Origin: Sphingopyxis sp.
GTDB taxonomy: Bacteria; Pseudomonadota; Alphaproteobacteria; Sphingomonadales; Sphingomonadaceae
Assembly (NCBI RefSeq): GCF_019459305.1
Contig: NZ_JAIBES010000129.1
Coordinates: 1-64,000 of the forward strand
Length of the DNA stretch: 64,000 bases
Direction: 5' to 3'
The notes beneath the pieces were generated by a model that worked only from the letters and a program-made list of their open reading frames with translations, did not search any database and was not told where the DNA came from. Numbering within the stretch: the stretch's first letter is position 1; each line of letters starts with the position of its first letter. Below, in pieces: positions 16,117 through 24,694 of the stretch. Both the position numbers and the translations under genes were made by a program.

Positions 16117-18323
16117 CAGGCGATGATCTTTGCTTCGCGGAAGCCCGCGATCTCGGAATCCGAATAGCCGATTTCGCGCAGAATCTCGTCGCTATGCTCG
16201 CCGACCGCGGGGGCGCAACGTTTGAAGACAATCGGCACGTCACCGAAATTCCAGAAGGCGCCGGGCTGTTCGACGAGGCCATAGAGTGGCTGAGGCAGGG
16301 CCGAAACAAGGTTCAATTCGCGATTCTGCGGATCGTCGAAGAAACGGTGCATCGCATCTTCGAAATTAACCGCGTCGCTGGGCACACCAGCGGCTTCGAG
16401 CGCAGCGAGCAGGTCGGCTGCTTTCCACCCTTCAGTGGCGGCTTCAAAGCGCGATTCTTCGCCCAGCAGATCGCGCAGGGCGGCCTGCTGTTCGGGTCGG
16501 TGCGCGGCGACCGCGACCCACTGATCGTCGGAACATTCATAGATGCGGTGATAGGGCGAGAAACCCGTCTGGTCGTCGGTCAGATGATAGGTTTCGGTGA
16601 GCTTTCCTTCGGCGTCGATCAGCCGCTCGCCCTGTGTGAAAGCGGCGACGCCGAGCAGCGAGCTTTGCGTCGTATACCCCCTGCTCCCCGCACGCTTGGC
16701 GTATAGCGACGCCATGATTTCGACGAGGCAGGATTGCGCCGACGTGACATCCATCGTGCCGGGGCGGTTGAACACGGGTTTGTTGCCGGCACCCGCATTT
16801 TCGAACTCCCAGCCCGCAATCGCGTTGAAGATCGAGTCATAGCCCGGCCAATTGCCGCGCGCGCCCTTTTGGCCATAAGCGCTGACATAGTTGAACGCGA
16901 CGTCGGGGTTATATTTACGGATGCCCTCTTCGCTGAGGCCGAGTTTCGCCGCGCCCCTGAACCGCATATTGTGATGGACGACCTCGGCCCACTGGATCAG
17001 TCGTTCGAGGATCGGCTGCGCCTCGGGCCGTGTCAAGTCGAGTGCGAGGCTGCGCTTTGAGCGCGCCGCCGCCTGATAATAGCGGTGCATGAAACGGATG
17101 CGGTCGCCGGTCAGCGCCTCGACCTTGATCACATTGGCGCCCATGTCGCCCATCATCGATGGCCCCATCGGGCCAGCGAGGAACATGCCAAGGTCGAGGA
17201 CGCGGACGCCTTCGAGGATTTCGGCGGGGGCGGCGTCGGGTGCAGGGGCGATGGACTCTGAGGTCCAGCTCTCGTCGCCGCCTTCGCCGAGGCGCGGTGC
17301 GGGGCGCCCCTGCGGCAGGTCGGCGTCGGTGTGGAAAGGGACGTTGGGCTGGCGCGTCTTACCGAGATCGGGGTCGTCGACGGCGATGACATAGCCATTC
17401 GCCTCGACCTCCGGATGACGCAGGACTTCGCCCATCGGATAGGCGGGTTCGACCGCGATGTCGGCAGCGCGCAAATCGGCGATCCAGCTGTCGCGCGGGC
17501 GCAGACGAAACGCCGCCTCGATGCCTTCGGGGGTCTCGAGGTCGACGTCCGCCTCTGCCATCACGTCCCACATCGTCGGCATCGTGGCGTAATCGAACTG
17601 GCGGGTCGGATCCATGATCTGCAACCAGTCGCCGCCCTGGCACTCGAACAGCTGCTGCGCCATTGCGCGCGGGGCACCGGGGGCATAGGTCGGCGGATTG
17701 GGCATGGGCCCTTCGCTGTTGCGCGCCCAGACGAGCGGCAGCGTCGAGAGAAATCCCTGGAACAGCGAGGTGTGCGCGGCGCCGCCCTGCCCCGACTGGA
17801 GCCGCATGACGAGCCGCGCGAGGATGCCCGATGCGGCGAGGTGCGCCGCGGCCCAGCTTCCCTGACGGTAGCGGTAGACGATCGGGCCGCCACGATAGCC
17901 GTCATTCTCGTAAAGCACGCCGACGCGCGCGGCGACGAGCAGATCGTCGGCGCCGCGTTCGACATCGGGGTGATTATGCGGGCTGCCGGTGATGCCGCAG
18001 GTGACGAGACGGGGGAAGGCGCGGGCCAGTGCTGCGTCGTCGAAGCCCAGCGCTTGCGCCTGCTGCGGCGTGAACTGGTGGAGCAGGACGTCGGCGCCCG
18101 GGAGGCGGTCGGTCAGCGCGGCAAGGCCGTCGGCGGTATCAAGGTCGAGGATCAGGCTGCGCTTGCCGCGGTTCCAGTTGGCAAAGGGTGCGGTGCCGCG
18201 CGCGGGGTCGCCACCGGGGCGCTCCACCTTCAGCACGTCGGCGCCGAGTTCGCACAGCATCAGCCCCGCGACCTGGACCGCCATTCCCTCGCCGATCTCG
18301 ACGATGCGAAGGTCGCCGAGCAT
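16116..18323 (-). CDS. Tandem CaiB/BaiF CoA-transferase fusion, N-terminal half lacking the catalytic Asp
   Basis: 735 residues made of two family III CoA-transferase domains: roughly 1-350, starting LGDLRIVEIGEGMAVQVAG, and 370-735, starting EGVRVLDLGMFLAGPMGP. Each has its GADVLKVE or GANVIKVE motif. By alignment of the catalytic helix the second domain keeps the Asp (D525 in TMDVTSA), while the first has Ser (S156 in RQGSWAAA). The native enzymes work as interlinked dimers, so the fusion probably forms an asymmetric pseudo-dimer with one active site. It lies between a DUF35 gene (3-base gap) and a kinase gene (TGATG overlap). The role is CoA activation or transfer of a pathway acid. Confidence 0.9.
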   Translation of the reverse strand: MLGDLRIVEIGEGMAVQVAGLMLCELGADVLKVERPGGDPARGTAPFANWNRGKRSLILDLDTADGLAALTDRLPGADVLLHQFTPQQAQALGFDDAALARAFPRLVTCGITGSPHNHPDVERGADDLLVAARVGVLYENDGYRGGPIVYRYRQGSWAAAHLAASGILARLVMRLQSGQGGAAHTSLFQGFLSTLPLVWARNSEGPMPNPPTYAPGAPRAMAQQLFECQGGDWLQIMDPTRQFDYATMPTMWDVMAEADVDLETPEGIEAAFRLRPRDSWIADLRAADIAVEPAYPMGEVLRHPEVEANGYVIAVDDPDLGKTRQPNVPFHTDADLPQGRPAPRLGEGGDESWTSESIAPAPDAAPAEILEGVRVLDLGMFLAGPMGPSMMGDMGANVIKVEALTGDRIRFMHRYYQAAARSKRSLALDLTRPEAQPILERLIQWAEVVHHNMRFRGAAKLGLSEEGIRKYNPDVAFNYVSAYGQKGARGNWPGYDSIFNAIAGWEFENAGAGNKPVFNRPGTMDVTSAQSCLVEIMASLYAKRAGSRGYTTQSSLLGVAAFTQGERLIDAEGKLTETYHLTDDQTGFSPYHRIYECSDDQWVAVAAHRPEQQAALRDLLGEESRFEAATEGWKAADLLAALEAAGVPSDAVNFEDAMHRFFDDPQNRELNLVSALPQPLYGLVEQPGAFWNFGDVPIVFKRCAPAVGEHSDEILREIGYSDSEIAGFREAKIIA

Positions 18324-18326
18324 CGG

Positions 18327-18755
18327 TCAGGCCTTCTTGAAGTTCGGGAGAACCCAGTCGTCCTGGATCGGAGTCCAGTCGACGATGACTTTCATCCCGA
18401 TATGGACGTCCTCGGCATCGCAGCCCGACACATTGGCGTTCAGGCGCGTGCCGGGCGCGCCATCGAGGTCGACGACAACGGGGACATAGACATAATCCTC
18501 GCCATTCTTGGGGTTCTTGTTGCAGATCGCATAACTGAACACCGTGCCGGTGCCTGGGAGCGCGGGCCAGTTTTTGGCGCGGCTGCCGCATTCGGGACAG
18601 ACCGCGGTCGGCGGCATCCGGAAGTGGCCGCATTCGCCGCATTCGCACGCGGTAAGCTTATGCTCTTTCGCCGCCTGCCAGAAAGGTTCGGTGTCGGGGT
18701 TGGTGGTGATGCGGATCTGGTCGCCGGGAAGCGCGCGGGCGGGGCCATAGGTCAT
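18327..18755 (-). CDS. DUF35 / OB-fold protein with zinc ribbon
   Basis: 142 residues with the zinc ribbon CGEC-x10-CPEC around residues 39-56, then the OB fold TGTVFSYAICNKN and VVVDLDGAPGTRLNANV. It is the third DUF35 protein of the window and is paired with the thiolase-like gene just upstream (18761), whose stop is 5 bases before its start. Here the order is thiolase first, DUF35 second, the reverse of the other two pairs. The likely job is to complete the thiolase-like subunit's active site and bind the CoA tail. Confidence 0.88.
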   Translation of the reverse strand: MTYGPARALPGDQIRITTNPDTEPFWQAAKEHKLTACECGECGHFRMPPTAVCPECGSRAKNWPALPGTGTVFSYAICNKNPKNGEDYVYVPVVVDLDGAPGTRLNANVSGCDAEDVHIGMKVIVDWTPIQDDWVLPNFKKA

Positions 18756-18760
18756 GAGGG

Positions 18761-19978
18761 TCAGTCCTTGCGCAGGATGAGGCTGGAGACGGGGAGCGAC
18801 GCCGGGCCGCCCGAGACAAGCGCGAATTCAGCGTCCTTGACCTGGTTGATCGCGGTGCCGCGCACCTGTTCGACGCCCTCGACGATATGGGTCATACCGA
18901 TGATATAAGCCTCGTTGAGGTTCCCGCCGTGGGTGTTCACCGGCGTGCCGCCGTTGACGCCCTTGCCGGTCACCGGATCGTATCGAAGCTTGCCCGAGAG
19001 GACATAATCATTGCCCTCCCCCTTTTCGCAGAAGCCATAATCTTCGAGCTGCATCAGCACCATCGGGCTGAAATGATCGTAGATCAGCGCGACGTCCATA
19101 TCCTTGGCCGACAGACCCGACTGCGCCCAGACGCGGTCGGCGGTGAATTTATGCCCCGAGCTGGCGAAATGCGGGTCTGGCATTCCCATCCACGCGAAGG
19201 CCCGGCCCCATTCGCGCTGGCCGCCATGCGCCGCAGCATGAACGACCGCGGGCTTGTGGCGACAGTCTTTGGCCCTGTCCATCGTCGTTGTGATAACAGC
19301 GACCGCACCGTCGGTTTCGAGACAGAAATCGAGGCGCCGGAGCGGGTCGGCTAGCATTACCGACGCGTCATATTGTTCCTTGGTCAGCGGTTCCTTGCGC
19401 ACCGCTTTCGGGCGGTTATGGGTGTTCGCGCGGGTGGCCATCACAACCTCGCCGAAAGCGTCCTGCGTGGTACCGTAAAGGTGCATATGTCGGCGCGCGA
19501 GAACGGACATCAGATGGCCAGGACCGACAAGACCCGATGGCTGGAGGAAGCTGTTTTCAGGATTGGGCGCGGCCGAACCGAACACCACGCCGAGGCGATG
19601 CTGCGGCAGTTGCTGCAGCGCCATCAGCGTTACGCTATAGGTGCAATCCTCGTTCATCAGCCCCGCTGTCGCGAGGCCGATTGCGCCCGGACAGCCGCCG
19701 CCGCCGCTGGTCAAAGTCGCCGACCAGCTGATATGCGGCATGCCCAATGTTTCCATCAGGCTGGCGGTATCGAACTTGTCGAGATAACCCGCGCCCGCGG
19801 TTGAATAATATGAGAAGCCGTCGATCTGCTTATGGCTGATCCCCGCATCGGCGCAAGCGTTCATGATCGCCTCGACCGCCATATCGTTGATCGTGCGCGG
19901 CCAGCTTTTGCCCCGGACATAATAGTCGGTAGACCCGACGCCGACGATCGCGCACTTGTCCTGATTGACCCAGGCCAT
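18761..19978 (-). CDS. Thiolase-like protein (Ltp2/SCP-x type)
   Basis: 405 residues beginning MAWVNQDKCAIVGVGSTDYYVRG. Landmarks are the glycine-rich TSGGGGCPGAIGLATAG in place of the normal Cys loop (the single Cys falls about three residues after the nucleophile position), DVALIYDHFSPM and NTHGGNLNEAYIIGM. It is a different subfamily from the other two thiolase-like proteins, which have NTGGG and SGGRLH. Likely a CoA-dependent retro-aldolase or acyltransferase acting with the DUF35 encoded downstream. It is first in a five-step operon (thiolase, DUF35, CoA-transferase fusion, kinase) preceded by a TAACTAGGT-type operator at 20000-20020. Confidence 0.9.
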   Translation of the reverse strand: MAWVNQDKCAIVGVGSTDYYVRGKSWPRTINDMAVEAIMNACADAGISHKQIDGFSYYSTAGAGYLDKFDTASLMETLGMPHISWSATLTSGGGGCPGAIGLATAGLMNEDCTYSVTLMALQQLPQHRLGVVFGSAAPNPENSFLQPSGLVGPGHLMSVLARRHMHLYGTTQDAFGEVVMATRANTHNRPKAVRKEPLTKEQYDASVMLADPLRRLDFCLETDGAVAVITTTMDRAKDCRHKPAVVHAAAHGGQREWGRAFAWMGMPDPHFASSGHKFTADRVWAQSGLSAKDMDVALIYDHFSPMVLMQLEDYGFCEKGEGNDYVLSGKLRYDPVTGKGVNGGTPVNTHGGNLNEAYIIGMTHIVEGVEQVRGTAINQVKDAEFALVSGGPASLPVSSLILRKD

Positions 19979-19999
19979 GCTTTTCTCCCGATTCCCAGT

Positions 20000-20020
20000 T
20001 ATCTAACTAGGTTTGATATG
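20000..20020 (+). promoter_or_regulatory. Operator-like element, TAACTAGGT family (site A)
   Basis: Core TATCTAACTAGGT followed by TTGATATG. It lies 22 bases upstream of the thiolase gene at 18761-19978, in the only non-coding stretch between it and the flavin-reductase fusion gene. Confidence 0.75.
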
Positions 20021-20045
20021 ACGTCGAACGCACCTTGTCCAGCCG

Positions 20046-21272
20046 TCAAGCGAAATGGAGTTTCCGGTATTTGCCGCGGAAGTAGAGCAACGGGTCGCGG
20101 CGGGGCTCGAAAATCGCCTTCACGACGCGCCCGACCAAAAGGAAATGATCGCCGCCGTCGTGCACCGCATCGCGCACGCATTCAAAGCTGCTGAGTGATC
20201 CGGTCAGGACTGGCGTACCAAATTCGCCGGTTTCCCATGGAGTCGCGGCGAAGCGGTCTTCACCCTTTCCCGCGAAACGGTTTGATGTTGGCTGCTGGCC
20301 GATCTGCAGCACATTCACCGCGAAGCGCTCGGCCTTGCGCAGGTGAGGCGCGCTGCCCGCGTTGTTCGCGATGCACACGAGCAGCAGCGGCGGGTCGAGC
20401 GATACCGAAGTGAAGCTGTTCGCGGTCAGCCCGATCGGCGCGCCGTCGGGGCAGAAAGCGGTGACGACCGTGACCCCGGTCGCAAAGCATCCGAGGGCGT
20501 CGCGGAAAGTGCGCGCGTCAGACCCGGCGCGATATTCGGGCGAACCGCGCGGCGCACGTCGTTCGAGAAAATCGATGAGATGGCCGCCCATCGCGTCGAT
20601 CCGGTCCTCGGTCACGACAAATGCCGCGTCCTCCACTTCGACGAGTTCGCCGTCGGGGAGCCGATCGACGAACGCCCCTGCGTCTTCACGCGAGACGATC
20701 TCGCTCATCGCCCCGCGAACGTAGAGCGTCGGCACCGCAATATGCTCGGCGACACCCTCAAGCCGCCCGGTCATCGATGCGGTATCGAACGCGCCCAGCA
20801 TGCGGACGTCCCACTGGGCCTGGCCGGGGCTGAGCGAGGCAACTTCGCGGAGTCGCGCGCCGATCTTGTGCGAGACGGCTGGATTGACGTTGAGCGGGAG
20901 ATCGACAAGCACCAGACCGGCCGCGAGCATCGCTGCATCGCGTTCGAGCGCCGCGCTGGCGATCCAGCCGCCAAGCGTCGATGCGACGACCACCGGCCGC
21001 GTACTAAGTTGCGCGAGCACAGAGCGCAAATCCTGGACCATCGACTCAAAATCATAGCGACCGTCCTCGGGCCATTCGCTGCCGCCATGGCCGCGCAAGT
21101 CGAGGCTGATGACACGGCGCCCAGCCTGTCGAAGGGCCTCGGCAACGCTGTCCCAGACGCGGCGGGTCTGTCCCGCACCGTGGACCAGCAGCACCGACGG
21201 GTCATCATCCGCTCCGACCACTTCGGCCTCCAACCGGACGCCAGCAAAGCCCTGATACTGGATGATGGTCAT
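20046..21272 (-). CDS. Fusion: degenerate alpha/beta-hydrolase + flavin reductase
   Basis: 408 residues in two parts. Residues 1-240 have the alpha/beta-hydrolase fold (VLLVHGAGQTRRVWD, DLRGHGGSEWP) but all three catalytic positions differ: the nucleophile elbow reads VVASTLGG (T99 where Ser is expected), the acid is E191 in RGAMSEIVS, and the His position is F218 in DAAFVV. Residues ~252-408 are a flavin reductase like NtaB/HpaC (FRDALGCFATGVTVVTA, GLTANSFTSVSLDPPLLLVCI), which supplies reduced flavin to a partner monooxygenase. No obvious flavin-dependent monooxygenase is in the window. Its start overlaps the stop of the GntR regulator by ATGA, so the two are co-expressed. Confidence 0.88.
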   Translation of the reverse strand: MTIIQYQGFAGVRLEAEVVGADDDPSVLLVHGAGQTRRVWDSVAEALRQAGRRVISLDLRGHGGSEWPEDGRYDFESMVQDLRSVLAQLSTRPVVVASTLGGWIASAALERDAAMLAAGLVLVDLPLNVNPAVSHKIGARLREVASLSPGQAQWDVRMLGAFDTASMTGRLEGVAEHIAVPTLYVRGAMSEIVSREDAGAFVDRLPDGELVEVEDAAFVVTEDRIDAMGGHLIDFLERRAPRGSPEYRAGSDARTFRDALGCFATGVTVVTAFCPDGAPIGLTANSFTSVSLDPPLLLVCIANNAGSAPHLRKAERFAVNVLQIGQQPTSNRFAGKGEDRFAATPWETGEFGTPVLTGSLSSFECVRDAVHDGGDHFLLVGRVVKAIFEPRRDPLLYFRGKYRKLHFA

Positions 21273-21979
21273 ACCATCTCTTCCTGCGACGCGACGCCGA
21301 GGTGAAGCCAGACGTCAAACTGCTCCGACCGCCGCCGCATCATCAGGCGCGCGATATCGGCGTCGCCCTCGATAATCGCCTGACACAGGCTGCGCTGCAT
21401 CGCGCGCGTGCGCTCGCGCCGATCAGCGTCGGCATAAAGGTCGCTGCCCCGTTCATCGAGGCCGAAGCTGTAGCCGATCTCCATCACCAGTTCGACGACA
21501 GGATTCCCGCTCATCTGTGCGATCATCCGCGCGAGTTCGACTTCGGCTGTGATCAACTCTCGCGCCGTGTCGTGCCCGTCGATTCGATCGACGAACGACT
21601 GCATCCGTCCGACATCCTCGTCGGTGCGCAAGCGTGCGGCTGCGACCGCCGCCTCTTCCGATACCGGGCGCGTGACCTGGATGACGTCACTCAGGCTGGC
21701 GCCGCGCATCCGCAGGAAGCGCGCGAGCGATTGGATTGCATCGCGGGCGTCGGGACGTTCGGCAAAATAGCCGCCCTTGGTGCCGCGCCGGATACTGATC
21801 AACCGGTCGCGCTCGACCATCTTGGCCGCCTGTCGGAGCGTCGGCCGACTGACGCCAAAGCGCCCGAGCAACTCGTCCTCGGCGCCCAGATAGTCGCCGG
21901 GTTCGGCGGCGAGGCTGAGGCCGGCAAGCGCCCGTGCGGTGCGGCTGGCAAGCGTCTCATTAGCGCCGGCAAATTGCAT
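21269..21979 (-). CDS. GntR family regulator, FadR/FCD subfamily
   Basis: 236 residues from ATG at 21979, which has AAGGGAG seven bases upstream; longer in-frame starts lie in the leader. A winged helix (VSRPTLRQAAKMVERDRLISIRRGTKGGYF) is followed by an all-helical FCD ligand domain whose His/Asp metal-binding pattern is only partly visible. FCD regulators usually bind a small acid or acyl-CoA and lose DNA binding. It is divergent from the amidohydrolase gene at 22111 with site B between them, so it is the best candidate for the factor that binds the nine TAACTAGGT elements. Co-transcribed with the flavin-reductase fusion. Confidence 0.9.
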   Translation of the reverse strand: MQFAGANETLASRTARALAGLSLAAEPGDYLGAEDELLGRFGVSRPTLRQAAKMVERDRLISIRRGTKGGYFAERPDARDAIQSLARFLRMRGASLSDVIQVTRPVSEEAAVAAARLRTDEDVGRMQSFVDRIDGHDTARELITAEVELARMIAQMSGNPVVELVMEIGYSFGLDERGSDLYADADRRERTRAMQRSLCQAIIEGDADIARLMMRRRSEQFDVWLHLGVASQEEMV

Positions 21980-22050
21980 GACCATCTCCCTTAATAGGTA
22001 TCTGTTTATGTGCAAATAGGCCCAATGTCTAGATTTTCCTTGCCCAGACT

Positions 22051-22071
22051 TGTATAACTAGGTAGTTATTA
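22051..22071 (+). promoter_or_regulatory. Operator-like element, TAACTAGGT family (site B)
   Basis: Core TGTATAACTAGGT followed by AGTTATTA; ATAACT and AGTTAT form inverted arms around AGGT. It lies 72 bases from the GntR start and 40 bases from the amidohydrolase start, so it can control both and give autoregulation. Confidence 0.78.
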
Positions 22072-22110
22072 GATCAGACCGGATCGAGCCGAGTCGAGAG
22101 GAAGACCATC

Positions 22111-23226
22111 ATGAAACCCTTCGTATTCAGCGCCGACAGCCATATCATGGAGCCGGCAGATATTTTCCTGGAAGGCCTGCCCGCGTCGCTGAAGGATCAT
22201 GCGATCCACGCGCGTAAAGAGGGTGAATATCTAATCACGGGCACCAAGGATAAGATCATCTATCGCCTGCGCGTCGGCCAGCATCGCGAAAAGGCGCTGG
22301 GCGATAATGAACGGCGGGGTATCCGCGAAATCGCTGGTCGACTGGAAGATATGGAGCTGGAGGGTATCGACAGCGAAATCTGTTTCCCCTCGCTGGGCCT
22401 GTGGCTTTACTGCCTGGACAATGCCGACGCCGAAGCGGCTTCGGCGCGCCTCTACAACGATTGGAACGACAGCTTCCTTGGCGGACACGCAAACCGTTTT
22501 GTCCGCTGCGGGATGCTGCCCGTGCTCGATTTCTCCAACACGCTTGCCGAACTGGACTATCTGTCGTCGAAAGGCTTTACCGCCGCGATGCTTCCGGCTG
22601 TCTCGCCGCCCAACCTGCCCAAATATAACAACGATGCATGGGATCCGGTCTTTGCCAAAGCCGCAGCGTTGGGGATCGTATTTGTCATGCACACGGGGAC
22701 CGGACTGGAAACGGTGGTCATCGAGCGCGGACCTGGCGCGGGCATCATCAATTATACCAATCAGATGACCGATGCGCAGCAAACCGCGATGTACCTCGTT
22801 TCAGGCGGCGTTCTTGACCGCAACCCGGGCGCGCGGGTCGCGTTTATCGAGAGCGGCGCCAGCTGGCTGGTCGCGCTCGCCGAGCGCATGGACGAAGTGT
22901 CGATCGCGCATTCCAATTTCGTCTTTCCGAAGCTGAGCCGCGCGCCAAGCCAGATTGTCGATGACCAGATCTGGGCGAGCTTCCAGCATGACCGCGCCTG
23001 CATCGTTTCCGCCGCGGCCGGGTTGCGGGGCGCGAAGAATGTCATGTGGGGTTCCGATTATCCGCACGCCGAAGGCACTTTCCCGATCAGCCGCCGCATT
23101 GTCGACGAGTTGTTCGAGGACATGGATGTCAGCGAGGAGGTGCGTCGCAATATTCTGGGGCTGAACGCCGCGCGGCTATTCGGTGTCACACCCGAGGTCG
23201 CCACCAGCGCAAAGGCCGCGGCGTAA
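22111..23226 (+). CDS. Metal-dependent amidohydrolase-2 family hydrolase/decarboxylase
   Basis: 371 residues of the same TIM-barrel superfamily as the gene at 2635. The metal site is clear: SADSHIMEP (D9, H11, E14), FVMHTGTG (H194) and GSDYPHAEG (D316). It keeps the canonical DxHxxE motif, unlike its paralogue. The start follows GAGAGGAAG. It is transcribed divergently from the GntR regulator under site B, hence probably directly controlled by that regulator. Members hydrolyse or decarboxylate acids or lactone-like substrates; the exact substrate is not predictable. It ends convergent with an MFS gene. Confidence 0.92.
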   Translation: MKPFVFSADSHIMEPADIFLEGLPASLKDHAIHARKEGEYLITGTKDKIIYRLRVGQHREKALGDNERRGIREIAGRLEDMELEGIDSEICFPSLGLWLYCLDNADAEAASARLYNDWNDSFLGGHANRFVRCGMLPVLDFSNTLAELDYLSSKGFTAAMLPAVSPPNLPKYNNDAWDPVFAKAAALGIVFVMHTGTGLETVVIERGPGAGIINYTNQMTDAQQTAMYLVSGGVLDRNPGARVAFIESGASWLVALAERMDEVSIAHSNFVFPKLSRAPSQIVDDQIWASFQHDRACIVSAAAGLRGAKNVMWGSDYPHAEGTFPISRRIVDELFEDMDVSEEVRRNILGLNAARLFGVTPEVATSAKAAA

Positions 23227-23367
23227 CATTGCTCCCTCTCCTTCATGGGTACGGCGGCGAGACATACGAACTTGTTCGTTCATCGCAGCGGGGTGGGATC
23301 GGTCATTTTTGCACTATGCCGACAGCCCGCGCCCCAGCGCCTCCCCTGAAGAAGAGGGGCTATTGGC

Positions 23368-24618
23368 TCATTCCGCCAGCGGTCTTGCTGTTCTGCCCGC
23401 CATGATCGCAGCGACACCCCCCACGAGCAGGCACCCCGACAGGATCGCCAGCGCCGGCTGAAGCGACAGCTCGCCATAGCCCGGTGTAAACGCCTTGCTG
23501 AGATAGCCGGCCACAGTGCCGCCAAGCCCGACGCCCGCTAGCCCGATAAACATGTTGATCGTCGCCGACATCATCGCCCGCATCTGAACCGGCACTTGCG
23601 AAAAACAGAGCGCGATGATCGGGCCGAGGTGCAGCGTCATCATGAATTTCACGACAACGAAACAGGCGAGTGCAACATAGGGATCGGCAGAAAGGGCGAA
23701 CCCGACGCCAAAGGGAAATGACACGAGCAATCCGATACCGGCGAACCAGCCGTTGAACCGCGGGTTTGCCTGACCATAACGGTCGCTGACCCAGCCCGCG
23801 ACGAGATTGCCGATCACCAGCCCGGCCGCCATTGCCCCGCCGAGCCAGAAGCCGGTTTCGGTTTTGTCCATGCCGTGGACCCGTTGAAAGAAGGATGCGC
23901 CCCACAGAATGAAGGCAAAACCGGTCAGCGGCACCATGCAAAGCAGCAATCCGACCCAGCGTAGCGACGGGCTGGCCGCCATGGTGCGAAGCACTTCGCC
24001 AAGGCTCGTCTGCGGCGGTGCGACCGGCTCGACTACGCCGCGGCGCCGCGGTTCGGCAGCCAACAGATAGACGAGTAGACCGACGCCAATCCCCGGTAGG
24101 CCGACGATGATGAAGACCGTGCGCCAATCATACCATTGCGACAGCCATCCCGCGAGCGCGAGCCCCCCAGAAAGCCCAACGGCGTTGGCGGCAAGCATGA
24201 CCGAAATGACGGTCGTGCGGCGTTCCTTGGGAAAAATGTCAGTGAGCAGCGACATGCCCGCCGGACCGGCCCCCGCTTCGGCGGCGGCCAACCCGACACG
24301 TGCGAGCAGCATCTGCCAGAAGCTGAACGCAAAGGCCGACAGCGCGGTCGCCGCGCTCCAGATCGACACGCACACCGCGATCACCAGCCGCCGGTCACCG
24401 CGATCGGCATAACGCGCGATCGGAAACGCGGCGAGCGCATAGAAGGCGGCAAAGGCGATACCGGTAAGCAGGCCAAGCTGGCCATCGTCGAGTCCGAGTT
24501 CGGCCTTGATATCATCTTGGAACAGCGTGAAAACCTGGCGATCAACATAGCTGAGGATCGCGACGATTACGAGCAGTCCAAGGGTCAGGCCGCGGCGGCT
24601 CGATGAGTCGGTAGCCAT
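23368..24618 (-). CDS. MFS transporter (spinster-like)
   Basis: 416 residues with 12 predicted transmembrane stretches. ATG at 24618 has GGGAAGGGAT upstream and is preferred to 24654. The motif ARYADRGDRRLVI follows the second helix and GWVSDRYGQ the eighth. It resembles the aromatic-acid/spinster-type porters common in sphingomonad catabolic clusters. It lies 77 bases downstream of the TonB receptor on the same strand, so the two may form one uptake unit: outer membrane by TonB, inner membrane by this carrier. Substrate unknown. Confidence 0.92.
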   Translation of the reverse strand: MATDSSSRRGLTLGLLVIVAILSYVDRQVFTLFQDDIKAELGLDDGQLGLLTGIAFAAFYALAAFPIARYADRGDRRLVIAVCVSIWSAATALSAFAFSFWQMLLARVGLAAAEAGAGPAGMSLLTDIFPKERRTTVISVMLAANAVGLSGGLALAGWLSQWYDWRTVFIIVGLPGIGVGLLVYLLAAEPRRRGVVEPVAPPQTSLGEVLRTMAASPSLRWVGLLLCMVPLTGFAFILWGASFFQRVHGMDKTETGFWLGGAMAAGLVIGNLVAGWVSDRYGQANPRFNGWFAGIGLLVSFPFGVGFALSADPYVALACFVVVKFMMTLHLGPIIALCFSQVPVQMRAMMSATINMFIGLAGVGLGGTVAGYLSKAFTPGYGELSLQPALAILSGCLLVGGVAAIMAGRTARPLAE

Positions 24619-24694
24619 GCTATCCCTTCCCAAAAAAGTGGGGAGGTCCGGCAAGCCGTCCCTCCCCCGATGCTCCTAAGAGCGCCCTGTGTTC

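Noticed and set aside
17331-18908. 525-residue open frame opposite the tandem CoA-transferase and DUF35 genes
   Set aside because: Shadow frame opposite well-supported coding sequence with coupled stops and starts.
21995-22018. TTAATAGGTATC as a possible second operator next to the GntR gene
   Set aside because: Only part of the TAACTAGGT core matches, well below the nine listed sites.
23266-23279. ACGAAC-TT-GTTCGT palindrome after the amidohydrolase
   Set aside because: Short, single copy, no T-run for a terminator and no matching partner elsewhere; too weak to list as a site.
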